From an uncultured Ruminococcus sp. (lineage in GTDB: Bacteria > Bacillota > Clostridia > Oscillospirales > Ruminococcaceae): a DNA stretch of 64,000 nt. Position 1 is the first letter of the stretch; every line of letters starts with the position of its first letter. Below the pieces are notes generated by a model that searched no databases, was not told where the DNA came from, and saw nothing but the letters and a program-made list of their open reading frames with translations. The DNA lies in NCBI GenBank assembly GCA_900538575.1, contig UPZA01000011.1:20649-84648 (forward strand), written 5' to 3'. Made by a program: the position numbers and the translations under genes. Below are positions 17,020 through 25,799 of this stretch, in pieces.

Positions 17020-17366
17020 TTTATAAATAACCTTAATCCGGAAATTATAAGTATTATTCCGAACGCCTTTTTTAGATATTTTGGTGCGATTTTTTTCATT
17101 ATTATACCGCCTATTATCGCTCCGGCAAGTCCGAAAGGAATTAACCGGAGCGAATCCGGCAGTATTTTATCGCTGTTTCTTATATAGAAAAAACAGCTCA
17201 CAATGCTTAACGGAAGTGTTAAGGCAAGCGAGGTGGCGTGGGATTCTTTAGTTGTTATACCGGATTTTTTGAGCATCGGCACGGCGATTATACCGCCGCC
17301 AGAGCCGAAAAGACCGTTAGCAAGACCGGTTATCAAGCCAAGAATGTAAAAATATAGCTTTCCCAC
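17016..17366 (-). CDS. TSUP (TauE/SafE) family permease, half-size subunit
   Basis: First half of the split permease. I chose GTG at 17366 because it lies 5 nt after AGGAGG and opens directly with a membrane segment; the ATG at 17411 would overlap the preceding gene and add a polar leader. The 116 residues have about four membrane segments and the motif NGLFGSGGGIIAVP near 16-29, equivalent to the GGGGG-type loop in TSUP repeats. Substrate is not deducible. The two halves together equal one full-length TSUP protein. Confidence 0.8.
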   Translation of the reverse strand: MGKLYFYILGLITGLANGLFGSGGGIIAVPMLKKSGITTKESHATSLALTLPLSIVSCFFYIRNSDKILPDSLRLIPFGLAGAIIGGIIMKKIAPKYLKKAFGIILIISGLRLFIK

Positions 17367-17389
17367 GTACTCCTCCTGTATTTCTTTGG

Positions 17390-17560
17390 TTAAAACATTG
17401 ACGAAAAGCAATCAGCAACAGAAGCAAAGGCCTTTACTGCTTTACCGGTATTCCTTTTAAGCTGTTTCTTTTTTCTGTCCGGTGATTTTGAAATCATATA
17501 GCATGCCGTTCCGACCACCGCGCCGGCAGCCATGCCTTTTATCATAGCTTTAGTTTCCAT
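17390..17560 (-). CDS. Small glycine-rich membrane-type protein, function unknown
   Basis: 56 residues from the ATG at 17560, which has GGAGAAG 6 nt upstream; earlier in-frame ATGs lack a site. The N-terminus METKAMIKGMAAGAVVGTACYMIS is a glycine/alanine-rich hydrophobic segment. It is followed by a lysine/arginine-rich stretch (SPDRKKKQLKR) and an amphipathic tail, which resembles YtxH-type small proteins. It stands 24 nt upstream of the TSUP halves and is probably co-transcribed with them. I cannot assign a function. Confidence 0.55.
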   Translation of the reverse strand: METKAMIKGMAAGAVVGTACYMISKSPDRKKKQLKRNTGKAVKAFASVADCFSSMF

Positions 17561-17683
17561 TTGAATCTTCTCCATTTTATTTTTCTTATCAGCTATAGCG
17601 CTGAAATTTTTGTTTACAATGGTATTATGCATAAAGGATTTGATAAAATACATAGCTGCTGCGTTCCAAATTTTTCAATATTG

Positions 17684-17712
17684 TTGAAATTTTTTTTGAT
17701 TTCTGATATAAT
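17684..17712 (+). promoter_or_regulatory. Sigma-A promoter of trmL-degV
   Basis: TTGAAA (17684-17689), a 17-nt spacer and TATAAT (17707-17712). The expected start near 17719 leaves only about 10 nt before the trmL ATG, so the leader is very short and the ribosome site (GGTGAG) is close to the 5' end. Confidence 0.8.
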
Positions 17713-17728
17713 ATATTATGGTGAGTTT

Positions 17729-18241
17729 ATGAAAAATTTAAATATTGTTCTTATTGAACCGCAGATACCTCAAAATACGGGAAATATAGCTCGAACCTGT
17801 GCTGTTACCGGCGCAAGGCTTCACCTTATAAGACCGTTCGGATTTGAAATAACGGATAAAAATTTAAAAAGAGCCGGTCTTGATTATTGGGATAAGCTTA
17901 ATATCAGTTATTATGATAATATTTCAGAATTTTATGAGCAGAATAACGGTAACTATTATTATTTTACAACTAAAGGAAGAAGCGTTTACAGCGAAGTTGA
18001 ATATCCCGATAATGCTTATATTATTTTTGGCAGGGAAGATAAAGGGATAGATGAAAAAATATTATTTGAGAACGAAAAACGCTGCGTCAGAATTCCAATG
18101 AGAAATAATCTGAGAAGCCTTAATTTATCTAATTCAGTAGCAATTGCCGTATATGAAGTATTAAGGCAATGGAATTTTCCGGATCTTTCAAAAGAAGGAC
18201 GCCTGACGCAATATAGCTGGAATCAGAAAGGTGGGATATAA
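17729..18241 (+). CDS. trmL: tRNA (cytidine(34)-2'-O)-methyltransferase TrmL
   Basis: SPOUT-fold enzyme that 2'-O-methylates the wobble base of tRNA-Leu. The ATG at 17729 opens with the family start NIVLIEPQIPQNTGNIART; the longer in-frame extension to 17561 runs through the promoter and is not coding. The 170 residues include the knot motifs IIFGREDKGI near 97-106 and IPMRNNLRSLNLSNSVAIAVYE near 122-143. The stop overlaps the degV ATG as TAATG, giving coupled translation. Confidence 0.93.
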   Translation: MKNLNIVLIEPQIPQNTGNIARTCAVTGARLHLIRPFGFEITDKNLKRAGLDYWDKLNISYYDNISEFYEQNNGNYYYFTTKGRSVYSEVEYPDNAYIIFGREDKGIDEKILFENEKRCVRIPMRNNLRSLNLSNSVAIAVYEVLRQWNFPDLSKEGRLTQYSWNQKGGI

Positions 18242-19113
18242 TGCAGAAGATTAAAATTATAACGGATTCGGCTTGTGATATTTCTAAAGAGGATGAAAAA
18301 AGGCTTGGTATAAAGATCATGTCCTTTCCAGTCATTGTAGACGGAACTGCTTACAAGGAAAGAATTGATTTTACAAATGAAGAATTTTATAATATGATGG
18401 ATAACGCCAAAGAGATGCCTACAACGTCGCAGCTTACCCCATATGAAATACTTGAGGTTTACAAGGAACTTTATAAGGAGGGCTGGACGGATGTTATTTA
18501 TGTTACCATTTCATCTACGGGCTCAGCCACTTATAAAAACGCGCTTTCCGCAGCCGATGAGTTTAAAAAGGAGATAAAGGAATCCGGCGGCAGCATGAGG
18601 ATTTATGTCGTAGATTCAAAGAACTATACCGGAGTTTACGGTTATCCTGTTATGCAGGCGGCTCTGAAGGCTCAGAAGGGGGAAACTCCTGACGAGATTA
18701 TTGATTATCTTAAGGAATGGTTTGATTGTGCTGAAGTACATTTTGTTCCTATGACTCTTAAATATGTAAAGAAATCGGGTAGAGTGACCGCCGCTGCGGC
18801 TTTTGCAGGCGAATTGCTGGGGTTGCGTCCGCTTATTAAGATTGCCGGAGGGGTTTCAACCGTTATTGAGAAAATCAGAGGAGAAAAAAATATTGTTTCT
18901 AAGCTGCTTGCCGACGCCGAAAGATCTATGACGCCTAAAACGCCTTATATTATGGTTAAGGGAAGCGAATCTGCCTTGACAGACGAGCTTGCTGCTGAAA
19001 TGACAAGAAAGTTCGGTTATCCTCCGGAATATACCGTGCAGATAGGGGCGGCAGTCGCATGTAACGCCGGTCATAATGTTGTTGGATTTATAATACGCGG
19101 CATTCAGAAATAG
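18241..19113 (+). CDS. DegV family fatty-acid-binding protein
   Basis: Binds a single fatty acid; in Firmicutes DegV/FakB proteins present fatty acids to the kinase FakA. The 290 residues show the first-domain start KIITDSACDIS, the loop PTTSQLTPYEI near 60-70, the Ser/Thr-rich VTISSTGSATYKNA near 88-101, and a second domain with YVKKSGRVTAAAA. No fakA (DAK2-domain) gene lies beside it, so a role with FakA is only by family. It follows trmL with overlapping stop and start codons. Confidence 0.9.
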   Translation: MQKIKIITDSACDISKEDEKRLGIKIMSFPVIVDGTAYKERIDFTNEEFYNMMDNAKEMPTTSQLTPYEILEVYKELYKEGWTDVIYVTISSTGSATYKNALSAADEFKKEIKESGGSMRIYVVDSKNYTGVYGYPVMQAALKAQKGETPDEIIDYLKEWFDCAEVHFVPMTLKYVKKSGRVTAAAAFAGELLGLRPLIKIAGGVSTVIEKIRGEKNIVSKLLADAERSMTPKTPYIMVKGSESALTDELAAEMTRKFGYPPEYTVQIGAAVACNAGHNVVGFIIRGIQK

Positions 19114-19139
19114 AAATTTTTCAATATACTAAAAAAAGC

Positions 19140-19168
19140 TTGCAAATTAAAGGGAAATAGTGTAAAAT
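19140..19168 (+). promoter_or_regulatory. Sigma-A promoter of the pgk-tpiA-gpmI cluster
   Basis: TTGCAA (19140-19145), a 17-nt spacer and TAAAAT (19163-19168), leaving a leader of about 65 nt before pgk. Confidence 0.7.
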
Positions 19169-19239
19169 ATAAATGGTTGTTAAAATTATAACAGCCTTGG
19201 ATCGTATATGTATATAAATGAAAGGATGTTTAGGATAAC

Positions 19240-20460
19240 ATGGCAGGTTTAAACAAGGTTTCAATTGACGACATTAACGTTAACGGCAAAAAGGTTTTAG
19301 TCAGAGTCGACTTCAATGTTCCTCTTAAGGATGGAGTTATAACAAACGATAACAGGATTCAGGCGGCTCTTCCTACAATCAAGAAGCTCGTAGCCGACGG
19401 AGGAAAGGTTGTTCTTTGCTCACATCTCGGTAAGCCTAAGAATGGTCCTGAGGCTAAGTTTTCACTAGAGCCGGCAGCTAAAAGACTGGGTGAACTTGTT
19501 GACGCTAAGGTTACGTTTGTCGGAGACGATACAGTAACCGGCGAAACAGCTAAGAAAACAATTGCTGAAATGAATAACGGTGAAATTGTTGTTCTTCAGA
19601 ATACAAGATTCCGCGGCGCTGAAGAAACAAAGAACGGGGAGGCTTTTGCTAAGGAATTGGCGGACCTCGTCGATAACGAAGTATTTGTTATGGACGCTTT
19701 TGGTTCTGCTCACAGAGCTCATGCTTCTACAGCGGGAGTTACAAAATTTGTTTCTGAAACTGCTGTGGGTTATTTAATGCAAAAGGAAATCCAGTATCTC
19801 GGAAATGCGGTTGAGGTGCCTGAAAGACCGTTTGTGGCTATACTCGGCGGAGCAAAGGTTGCAGATAAGCTCAATGTTATCTCTAATCTTCTTGAAAAGT
19901 GCGATACCCTGATTATCGGCGGAGGTATGGCTTATACCTTCCTTAAAGCTAAGGGCTATGAAGTAGGCACTTCACTTGTTGATCTTGAAAAGGTTGATTA
20001 TTGCAAGGAAATGATGGCAAAGGCTGAATCTCTCGGCAAGAAGCTTCTTCTTCCGGTTGACACTGCCGTATCCGTTTCATTTCCGGAACCTATAGACGCT
20101 GAAATTTCTGTAGAATATGTTGAATCAAAAAATATTCCTGCTGATAAAATGGGCTTGGATATCGGACCTAAAACCCAGGAGATTTTTGCTGAAGCTGCTA
20201 AATCTGCCAAGACAGTTGTTTGGAACGGTCCTATGGGCGTATTTGAAAACCCTGTGCTTGCTAAGGGTACAATTGCCGTTGCCAAGGCTCTTGCTGAAAC
20301 AGACGCTACTACAATAATCGGCGGCGGCGATTCTGCGGCGGCTGTTATGCAGCTTGGTTTCGCTGATAAAATGAGTCATATCTCAACAGGCGGCGGAGCT
20401 TCGCTTGAATATCTTGAAGGCAAGACGCTTCCCGGCGTTGCTGTAATTGCAGATAAATAA
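19240..20460 (+). CDS. pgk: Phosphoglycerate kinase
   Basis: Glycolytic enzyme making ATP from 1,3-bisphosphoglycerate. The 406 residues include the signature KVLVRVDFNVPL near 18-29, the substrate-binding SHLGKPK near 61-67, the hinge region, and the nucleotide-binding GGGDSAAA near 364-371. The upstream gene is degV; no gapA is seen, although gap-pgk-tpi-gpmI is the common order in Firmicutes. Codon use is strongly biased, as expected for a highly expressed gene. Confidence 0.97.
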   Translation: MAGLNKVSIDDINVNGKKVLVRVDFNVPLKDGVITNDNRIQAALPTIKKLVADGGKVVLCSHLGKPKNGPEAKFSLEPAAKRLGELVDAKVTFVGDDTVTGETAKKTIAEMNNGEIVVLQNTRFRGAEETKNGEAFAKELADLVDNEVFVMDAFGSAHRAHASTAGVTKFVSETAVGYLMQKEIQYLGNAVEVPERPFVAILGGAKVADKLNVISNLLEKCDTLIIGGGMAYTFLKAKGYEVGTSLVDLEKVDYCKEMMAKAESLGKKLLLPVDTAVSVSFPEPIDAEISVEYVESKNIPADKMGLDIGPKTQEIFAEAAKSAKTVVWNGPMGVFENPVLAKGTIAVAKALAETDATTIIGGGDSAAAVMQLGFADKMSHISTGGGASLEYLEGKTLPGVAVIADK

Positions 20461-20470
20461 TATCTAATCC

Positions 20471-20498
20471 GGAGAACGAGGATATTTCCTTGTTCTCC
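20471..20498 (+). terminator. Hairpin between pgk and tpiA
   Basis: An 11-bp stem (20471-20481 with 20488-20498, one G-U pair) and a 6-nt loop, followed only by TTATTG. The weak T-tract suggests partial termination or a stabilising 3' end that tunes pgk against tpiA, rather than a full stop. Confidence 0.45.
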
Positions 20499-20536
20499 TT
20501 ATTGTGAAACAAACATTTGATTAAGGAGTAGTTAAT

Positions 20537-21313
20537 ATGAATAAATCTTTAAGAAAGGCAATTATTGCCGGTAACTGGAAAATGAATAAAACAAGACCTG
20601 AGGCTAAGGAACTTCTTGAAGCTATTAAGCCTTTGGTTGCCAATGCTGACGGTAAGATTGAAGTTATTGCCTGCGTTCCTTTTACAAATCTTGAAACAGC
20701 AATTAATACGACGTCAGGTTCAAATGTCAAGATCGGTGCGGAAAACGTACACTTTGAAAAGAGCGGAGCCTATACGGGTGAAATCTCAGCCGATATGCTG
20801 GTTGAACTTGGTGTGGAATATGTTGTTATCGGACATTCGGAAAGAAGACAGTATTTCGGAGAAACGGACGAAACTGTTAATAAGAGGACAAAGGCTGCTT
20901 TAGCAGCAGGTCTTAAGCCTATTGTCTGCGTTGGAGAGCTTCTTTGGGAACGCGAATGCAATATTACTGAAGAAGTAATTGCACGTCAGATTAAGCTGGA
21001 TTTGTATGATGTTTCTGCCGAGGACGTTAAAAAGACTGTTATCGCCTATGAGCCGGTCTGGGCTATCGGTACAGGCAAAACCGCCACTGCGGATCAGGCG
21101 GAAGAGGTTTGTGGATTTATTCGTTCGACGCTTGCTAAGATATATGACCAGGCAACTGCAGACGCTATAACAATTCAGTACGGCGGATCAATGAATGCCG
21201 GCAACGCGGCAGAGCTTCTTTCAAAGCCTAACGTTGACGGCGGACTCATCGGAGGCGCGTCACTTAAAGCGGCTGATTTTAATACAATCGTTCAGGCGGC
21301 TGTTGAAGGATAA
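20537..21313 (+). CDS. tpiA: Triosephosphate isomerase
   Basis: Interconverts dihydroxyacetone phosphate and glyceraldehyde 3-phosphate. The 258 residues show the N-terminal AGNWKMNK with the catalytic Lys, catalytic His in VIGHSERR near 97-104, the catalytic Glu in AYEPVWAIGTG near 170-180 and the phosphate-binding IQYGGSM and GGLIGGASL. AAGGAG lies 9 nt before the ATG. It follows pgk in the glycolysis cluster. Confidence 0.97.
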   Translation: MNKSLRKAIIAGNWKMNKTRPEAKELLEAIKPLVANADGKIEVIACVPFTNLETAINTTSGSNVKIGAENVHFEKSGAYTGEISADMLVELGVEYVVIGHSERRQYFGETDETVNKRTKAALAAGLKPIVCVGELLWERECNITEEVIARQIKLDLYDVSAEDVKKTVIAYEPVWAIGTGKTATADQAEEVCGFIRSTLAKIYDQATADAITIQYGGSMNAGNAAELLSKPNVDGGLIGGASLKAADFNTIVQAAVEG

Positions 21314-21397
21314 TAAATAAAAATCTGCTGATAATATAATTCGGATAAGATTATAAATCTTCTGTTGCTATAACAGTTTATTGGAAAGGTCAAGTTT

Positions 21398-22912
21398 ATG
21401 TGTAAAAAACCTGTTGCTTTAATTATAATGGATGGCTTTGGCTATAACGCTGACGATTACGGAAATGCAATAGCCGCGGCAAAGAAACCTAATATTGATA
21501 GGTATATGCAGGGGCCCCATACTTATATCGGAGCAAGCGGTCTTGATGTAGGACTGCCGGACGGTCAAATGGGAAATTCAGAAGTCGGACACACAAATAT
21601 AGGCGCCGGCCGAATAGTATATCAGATGCTTGTCAAAATTTCAAAATCCATAAAGGACGGAGATTTTTTTGAGAATGCTGCTTTGAAATCAGCAATGGAA
21701 AACTGCATAGAAAAAAATTCTTCACTGCATCTTATGGGACTTCTTTCTCCAGGCGGCGTTCACAGCCACATGGAGCATCTTTACGGATTAATTGAAATGG
21801 CTAAGAAAAACGGAATTGAAAAGGTGTATGTTCATGCTTTTCTGGACGGGCGTGATGTTCCTCCGTCCTCAGCCGCAGAATATATGAGAGAAGCATGCTC
21901 TAAAATGAGCGAGCTGGGAATTGGTTCTGTCGCTACCGTAATGGGGCGTTTTTATGCAATGGACAGAGATAATGCCTGGGATAGAGTTGAAAAAGCATAC
22001 AATGCTATGGTTTTGGGGAATGGTGTTGAATGCGGTGATCCGGTTAAGGCGATTGAGGATTCATATGAAAACGGAGTTACCGATGAATTTATGCTCCCTA
22101 CGGTATGTGATAAAAACGGTATGATCAGCGAGAATGACAGCGTAGTATTCTTTAATTTCCGTCCTGACCGTGCCAGACAGATTACAAGAGCGTTTGTTGA
22201 GGAAGGCTTCAGCGGATTTGAACGTAAAAAGGGATTTTTTCCGCTTAACTTCGTGTGTATGGCTCAATACGACGCTACAATGCCTAATGTTTCAGTTGCA
22301 TTTCCTCCGGAATCATTGAACATGACATTCGGAGAATATATCAGTAAAATGGGCAGAACTCAGCTTAGAATAGCTGAAACTCAAAAATATGCTCATGTAA
22401 CGTTTTTTTTCAACGGCGGTGAGGAAAAAACATTTGACGGTGAAGATAGGATACTTATAAAATCTCCTGATGTTGAAACATTTGACATGAAACCGGAAAT
22501 GAGCGCTTACGAGGTTACCGACGCTGTTGTGGACGCAATAAACAGTAATAAATATGACGCTATTATTTTAAATTATGCAAACTGTGATATGGTTGGACAT
22601 ACCGGTGTATTTGACGCGGCAAAAGCGGCCGTTGAAGCGGTTGACGAGTGTGTCGGAAGAACAGTTGAGGCTGTTTTATCTAAAGGCGGAGTCGCATTTA
22701 TAACGGCTGATCACGGAAATGCCGACAAGATGTATGAATCAGACGGCTCGCCGTTTACTGCCCATACAACCAATCCGGTACCGTTTATCGTTGTCGGTCT
22801 TGACTGCGAGCTTAGAGAAGGCGGCGTACTTGCCGATATAGCTCCTACAATGCTTAAGGTTATGGGGCTTGAACAGCCTGAAGAGATGACCGGCAAGTCA
22901 ATTATTAAGTAG
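21398..22912 (+). CDS. gpmI: 2,3-bisphosphoglycerate-independent phosphoglycerate mutase
   Basis: Manganese-dependent mutase converting 3- to 2-phosphoglycerate. The 504 residues carry the alkaline-phosphatase-fold start IIMDGFGYN with the metal Asp, the phosphoserine loop MGNSEVGHTNIGAGR (Ser near 61), the HAFLDGRDVPP segment, and the C-terminal metal site ITADHGNADKM and HTTNPVPF. It follows tpiA, and eno is not in the window. A strong terminator follows immediately. Confidence 0.97.
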   Translation: MCKKPVALIIMDGFGYNADDYGNAIAAAKKPNIDRYMQGPHTYIGASGLDVGLPDGQMGNSEVGHTNIGAGRIVYQMLVKISKSIKDGDFFENAALKSAMENCIEKNSSLHLMGLLSPGGVHSHMEHLYGLIEMAKKNGIEKVYVHAFLDGRDVPPSSAAEYMREACSKMSELGIGSVATVMGRFYAMDRDNAWDRVEKAYNAMVLGNGVECGDPVKAIEDSYENGVTDEFMLPTVCDKNGMISENDSVVFFNFRPDRARQITRAFVEEGFSGFERKKGFFPLNFVCMAQYDATMPNVSVAFPPESLNMTFGEYISKMGRTQLRIAETQKYAHVTFFFNGGEEKTFDGEDRILIKSPDVETFDMKPEMSAYEVTDAVVDAINSNKYDAIILNYANCDMVGHTGVFDAAKAAVEAVDECVGRTVEAVLSKGGVAFITADHGNADKMYESDGSPFTAHTTNPVPFIVVGLDCELREGGVLADIAPTMLKVMGLEQPEEMTGKSIIK

Positions 22913-22925
22913 TTTTAAGGATTAA

Positions 22926-22958
22926 AATAAGGCGGAATATTACCGCCTTATTTTTTTT
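22926..22958 (+). terminator. Intrinsic terminator after gpmI
   Basis: Stem AATAAGGCGG (22926-22935) with its complement at 22943-22952, a 7-nt loop and eight or more T. The T-run runs directly into the GGAGG ribosome site of the next gene, so any readthrough transcript carries that site right after the hairpin. Confidence 0.9.
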
Positions 22959-22967
22959 GGAGGTTTA

Positions 22968-24296
22968 ATGAAAAATATAGATTTAACAAAAGAGCCTGTA
23001 AGAAAGGCTTTTATGCATTATCTTATTCCTGCCGTTCTGGCTACTATGGTTACTTCAATTTATATACTTGTTGATACTATAATGATCGGCAACAGAATTG
23101 GTGCGGACGCTCTTGCAGGTTTGAATATTGTATTTCCGCCTATTATGATATTCTTTGGCACAGGTAATCTGCTCGGTATAGGCGGTTCTGTTTTAATGTC
23201 CGTTGCTTTGGGCCGAAATGAGCAGAACGCTCAAAAGAAATATTTTACAACGGCGGTAATATCGGGTATCTTCATAGCGTTAGTTTATATGTTTATATTA
23301 ATCGTATTTTTTAATCCTGTTATGCGTTTTCTGGGAGCTTCGGATGTAACAATCAGTTATATAAAGGATTATATGAAGCCGGTTATACCAGGAATCCCTT
23401 TTTTTATATTTTCAAGCATGATTCAGGCTTTTTTAAGAAATGACAAAGCCCCTAAGACTGCTATGGCAGGCTCATTATGCGGAGGTATACTGAATATAAT
23501 ATTGGACTATATATTTATGTATCCTCTTAATATGGGTATGTTTGGAGCTTCCTTAGCTTCTGTCATAGGACTTGTTGTTAATGTGGCGGTATTATGTACT
23601 CACTTTTTTGCAAGGAATAATTCGCTGAAGCTTTCTTTGAAGAATCTGCAACTGCGATTATTTGCGGACGTTATAAAATCCGGATTTCCGGTTTTCCTGA
23701 CGGATATTGCTTCAAGCGTTTTGATATTTTTGTTTAATATTCAGCTTCTTAAATATTACGGCGTTATAGGAATAACTATTTACAGCATTATTTCAAATAC
23801 GTCTTTGACGGCGGTATCGTTGTTTAACGGCGTTTCACAGGCTGCTCAGCCCATTACTGCCATGAATTATGGAGCAGGTAAATATGACAGAATCAAAAAG
23901 GTATTTAGACTTGGCGTAACAACATCAATAATTGTGGGTGCCGCGTTTACGATTGCCGGATTTATTATACCTGAAAGAATTGCCAATATTTTTGTAAAGC
24001 TTTCCGAAAGTGATATGTTTAATGCCAAGAAAGCAATAATGATATATTTTTCAGCTTTTTTATTTATGGGGGCTAATATTTTTATGCAGAATTATTTGCA
24101 GTCAATTGTTAAGCCTCTTTTGTCCCTGATAATTTGTGTTATAAGGGGAATAGTTTTAAGCGGTATAATATTATTTATTTTGCCTGCTTTAATTGGCAAG
24201 ATCGGTATATGGTTTGCTGTTCCGTTAGCTGAAGCTATTACAGTTTTAATTTCAATAATTTTTTATAAACGAAGTCGTGATATTAAAAGCGGTTGA
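22968..24296 (+). CDS. MATE family multidrug efflux transporter
   Basis: Twelve-segment inner-membrane antiporter, closest to the MepA/DinF-like branch. The 442 residues open KEPVRKAFMHYLIPAVLATM with the typical LVDTIMIGNRIG in the second segment, and a second repeat starting near 235 (SGFPVFLTDIASS). The ATG follows TTTTTGGAGG. No separate promoter was found between it and the gpmI terminator, so expression may rely on readthrough. The exported compound cannot be told from sequence. Confidence 0.9.
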   Translation: MKNIDLTKEPVRKAFMHYLIPAVLATMVTSIYILVDTIMIGNRIGADALAGLNIVFPPIMIFFGTGNLLGIGGSVLMSVALGRNEQNAQKKYFTTAVISGIFIALVYMFILIVFFNPVMRFLGASDVTISYIKDYMKPVIPGIPFFIFSSMIQAFLRNDKAPKTAMAGSLCGGILNIILDYIFMYPLNMGMFGASLASVIGLVVNVAVLCTHFFARNNSLKLSLKNLQLRLFADVIKSGFPVFLTDIASSVLIFLFNIQLLKYYGVIGITIYSIISNTSLTAVSLFNGVSQAAQPITAMNYGAGKYDRIKKVFRLGVTTSIIVGAAFTIAGFIIPERIANIFVKLSESDMFNAKKAIMIYFSAFLFMGANIFMQNYLQSIVKPLLSLIICVIRGIVLSGIILFILPALIGKIGIWFAVPLAEAITVLISIIFYKRSRDIKSG

Positions 24297-24305
24297 ATTT
24301 GTAAA

Positions 24306-24338
24306 AAAGGCGTTTTTACATTATGTAAAAGCGCCTTT
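24306..24338. terminator. Bidirectional terminator between the MATE gene and gatB
   Basis: A 15-bp stem (24306-24320 with 24324-24338, one G-U pair) with a 3-nt loop sits between convergent genes. It has an A-run on the left and TTTATTATT on the right, so it can serve both strands. Confidence 0.8.
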
Positions 24339-24350
24339 ATTATTATGACA

Positions 24351-25787
24351 TTATGACTGAAGCATTTTTGTAACAGTATCCTTGACTATTCCCGGATTTG
24401 CCTTACCCTTAGATGCCTTCATGCACTGACCGACTAAATATCCAAGTGCATTAGTTTTACCATTTTTATAATCGTTTATAGATTTTTCATTTTCTGCAAA
24501 AACTTCCTTAACAAGCTTTTCTATAAAATCAGAATCAGAATTCTGAGCAAGTCCCTTTTCATTAATAATGCTGTCAATATCTCCGTTATTTTTCATTAAT
24601 TCTTCAAACACAGTTTTACCGGCAGAATTTGAGATTACGCTCTTTTCTATTTTTTCTATTAGCGAGCATAATTTATCGGCGGTTAAATTAGTTTCAGATA
24701 TTAATTTTCCGGTTTCATTAGTATATTTTGAAATATCTCCAAGTATCCAGTTGCTTATGCTTTTGGGCTTGCATTTATTCATTGAACAGCATAAGTCAAA
24801 TAAAGATGATTTTTCCATATCCTCTGCAATTAAAGTAGCGTCAATTTGGGATAAGGAATAATCGCTGACATACCTCTTTATTTTTATATTCGGCAGTTCG
24901 GGAATCTGTTCTTTTAGAGCCTTGATTCTTTCCTTATCGACGACTATTGTCAGTAAATCCGGTTCCGGAAAATATCTGTAATCCTGGGCGTCTTCTTTTG
25001 AACGCATAGGAAAGCTCATTCCCTTTGGATCATCCCATCTTCTTGTTTCCTGAACGACAGTACCGCCGCTTTCTAATAATTCTATCTGGCGCTTTGCTTC
25101 GTATTCAATGCCTCTGACTGCGGCGCTGAAGCTGTTGACATTTTTCATTTCAGACCTTGTTCCGAATTCTGCGGCTCCTTTTTCTCTGACAGATACGTTT
25201 ACGTCGCATCTTATTGATCCTTCCTGCATTTTACAGTCCGAAATTCCTATATATTGAAGTATGGATTTTATTGTTTCAAGATAAGCCTTTGCTTCGGCGG
25301 AGCTTCTTATATCCGGTTCGGAAACTATTTCAATTAGCGGAACTCCGCATCTGTTAAGATCCACAAGGGAACCGGAAAATGCTTCGTCATGCAAAAGCTT
25401 GCCAGCGTCTTCTTCAATATGAATTCTTGTTATTCCGACTGTTTTCGTTTCACCGTTCACCATAAATTCAACACTGCCGTTTTCACACAGCGGCACATCA
25501 GCCTGTGAAATCTGGTAAGCTTTAGGTAGATCGGGGTAAAAGTAATTCTTTCTGTCCTGCTTGCAGATATTATTTATAGTGCAGTTTAATGCATGTCCCA
25601 TTTTTATTGCGTAATCGACGACTTTTTCATTAAGAGTGGGAAGTGTTCCCGGCATTCCCATGCATACCGGGCAAACCTGTGTATTTACTTCAAGTCCGAA
25701 AGCGTTTTTACAGTCGCAGAAAATTTTTGATTCAGTGTTTAATTCTGCATGTACTTCAAGTCCGATAACTATTTCATAATCCTTCAT
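24351..25787 (-). CDS. gatB: Aspartyl/glutamyl-tRNA amidotransferase subunit B
   Basis: tRNA-binding kinase subunit of GatCAB, which corrects Glu-tRNA(Gln) and/or Asp-tRNA(Asn). The 478 residues show the family start EIVIGLEVHAEL, the zinc ligands CDCKNAF and CPVCMGMPG, the LNRCGVPLIEIVSEPD motif near 148-163 and the C-terminal helical YqeY-like tail ending LVGQCMKASKGKANPGIV. It is the last gene of the ligA-gatC-gatA-gatB operon, 12 nt after gatA. Confidence 0.97.
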   Translation of the reverse strand: MKDYEIVIGLEVHAELNTESKIFCDCKNAFGLEVNTQVCPVCMGMPGTLPTLNEKVVDYAIKMGHALNCTINNICKQDRKNYFYPDLPKAYQISQADVPLCENGSVEFMVNGETKTVGITRIHIEEDAGKLLHDEAFSGSLVDLNRCGVPLIEIVSEPDIRSSAEAKAYLETIKSILQYIGISDCKMQEGSIRCDVNVSVREKGAAEFGTRSEMKNVNSFSAAVRGIEYEAKRQIELLESGGTVVQETRRWDDPKGMSFPMRSKEDAQDYRYFPEPDLLTIVVDKERIKALKEQIPELPNIKIKRYVSDYSLSQIDATLIAEDMEKSSLFDLCCSMNKCKPKSISNWILGDISKYTNETGKLISETNLTADKLCSLIEKIEKSVISNSAGKTVFEELMKNNGDIDSIINEKGLAQNSDSDFIEKLVKEVFAENEKSINDYKNGKTNALGYLVGQCMKASKGKANPGIVKDTVTKMLQS

Positions 25788-25799
25788 TTTAAACCTCCC

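Noticed and set aside
17561..17728. Longer N-terminus for TrmL
   Set aside because: The extension covers the promoter (17684-17712) and is not family sequence; the true start NIVLIEPQ begins at 17729.
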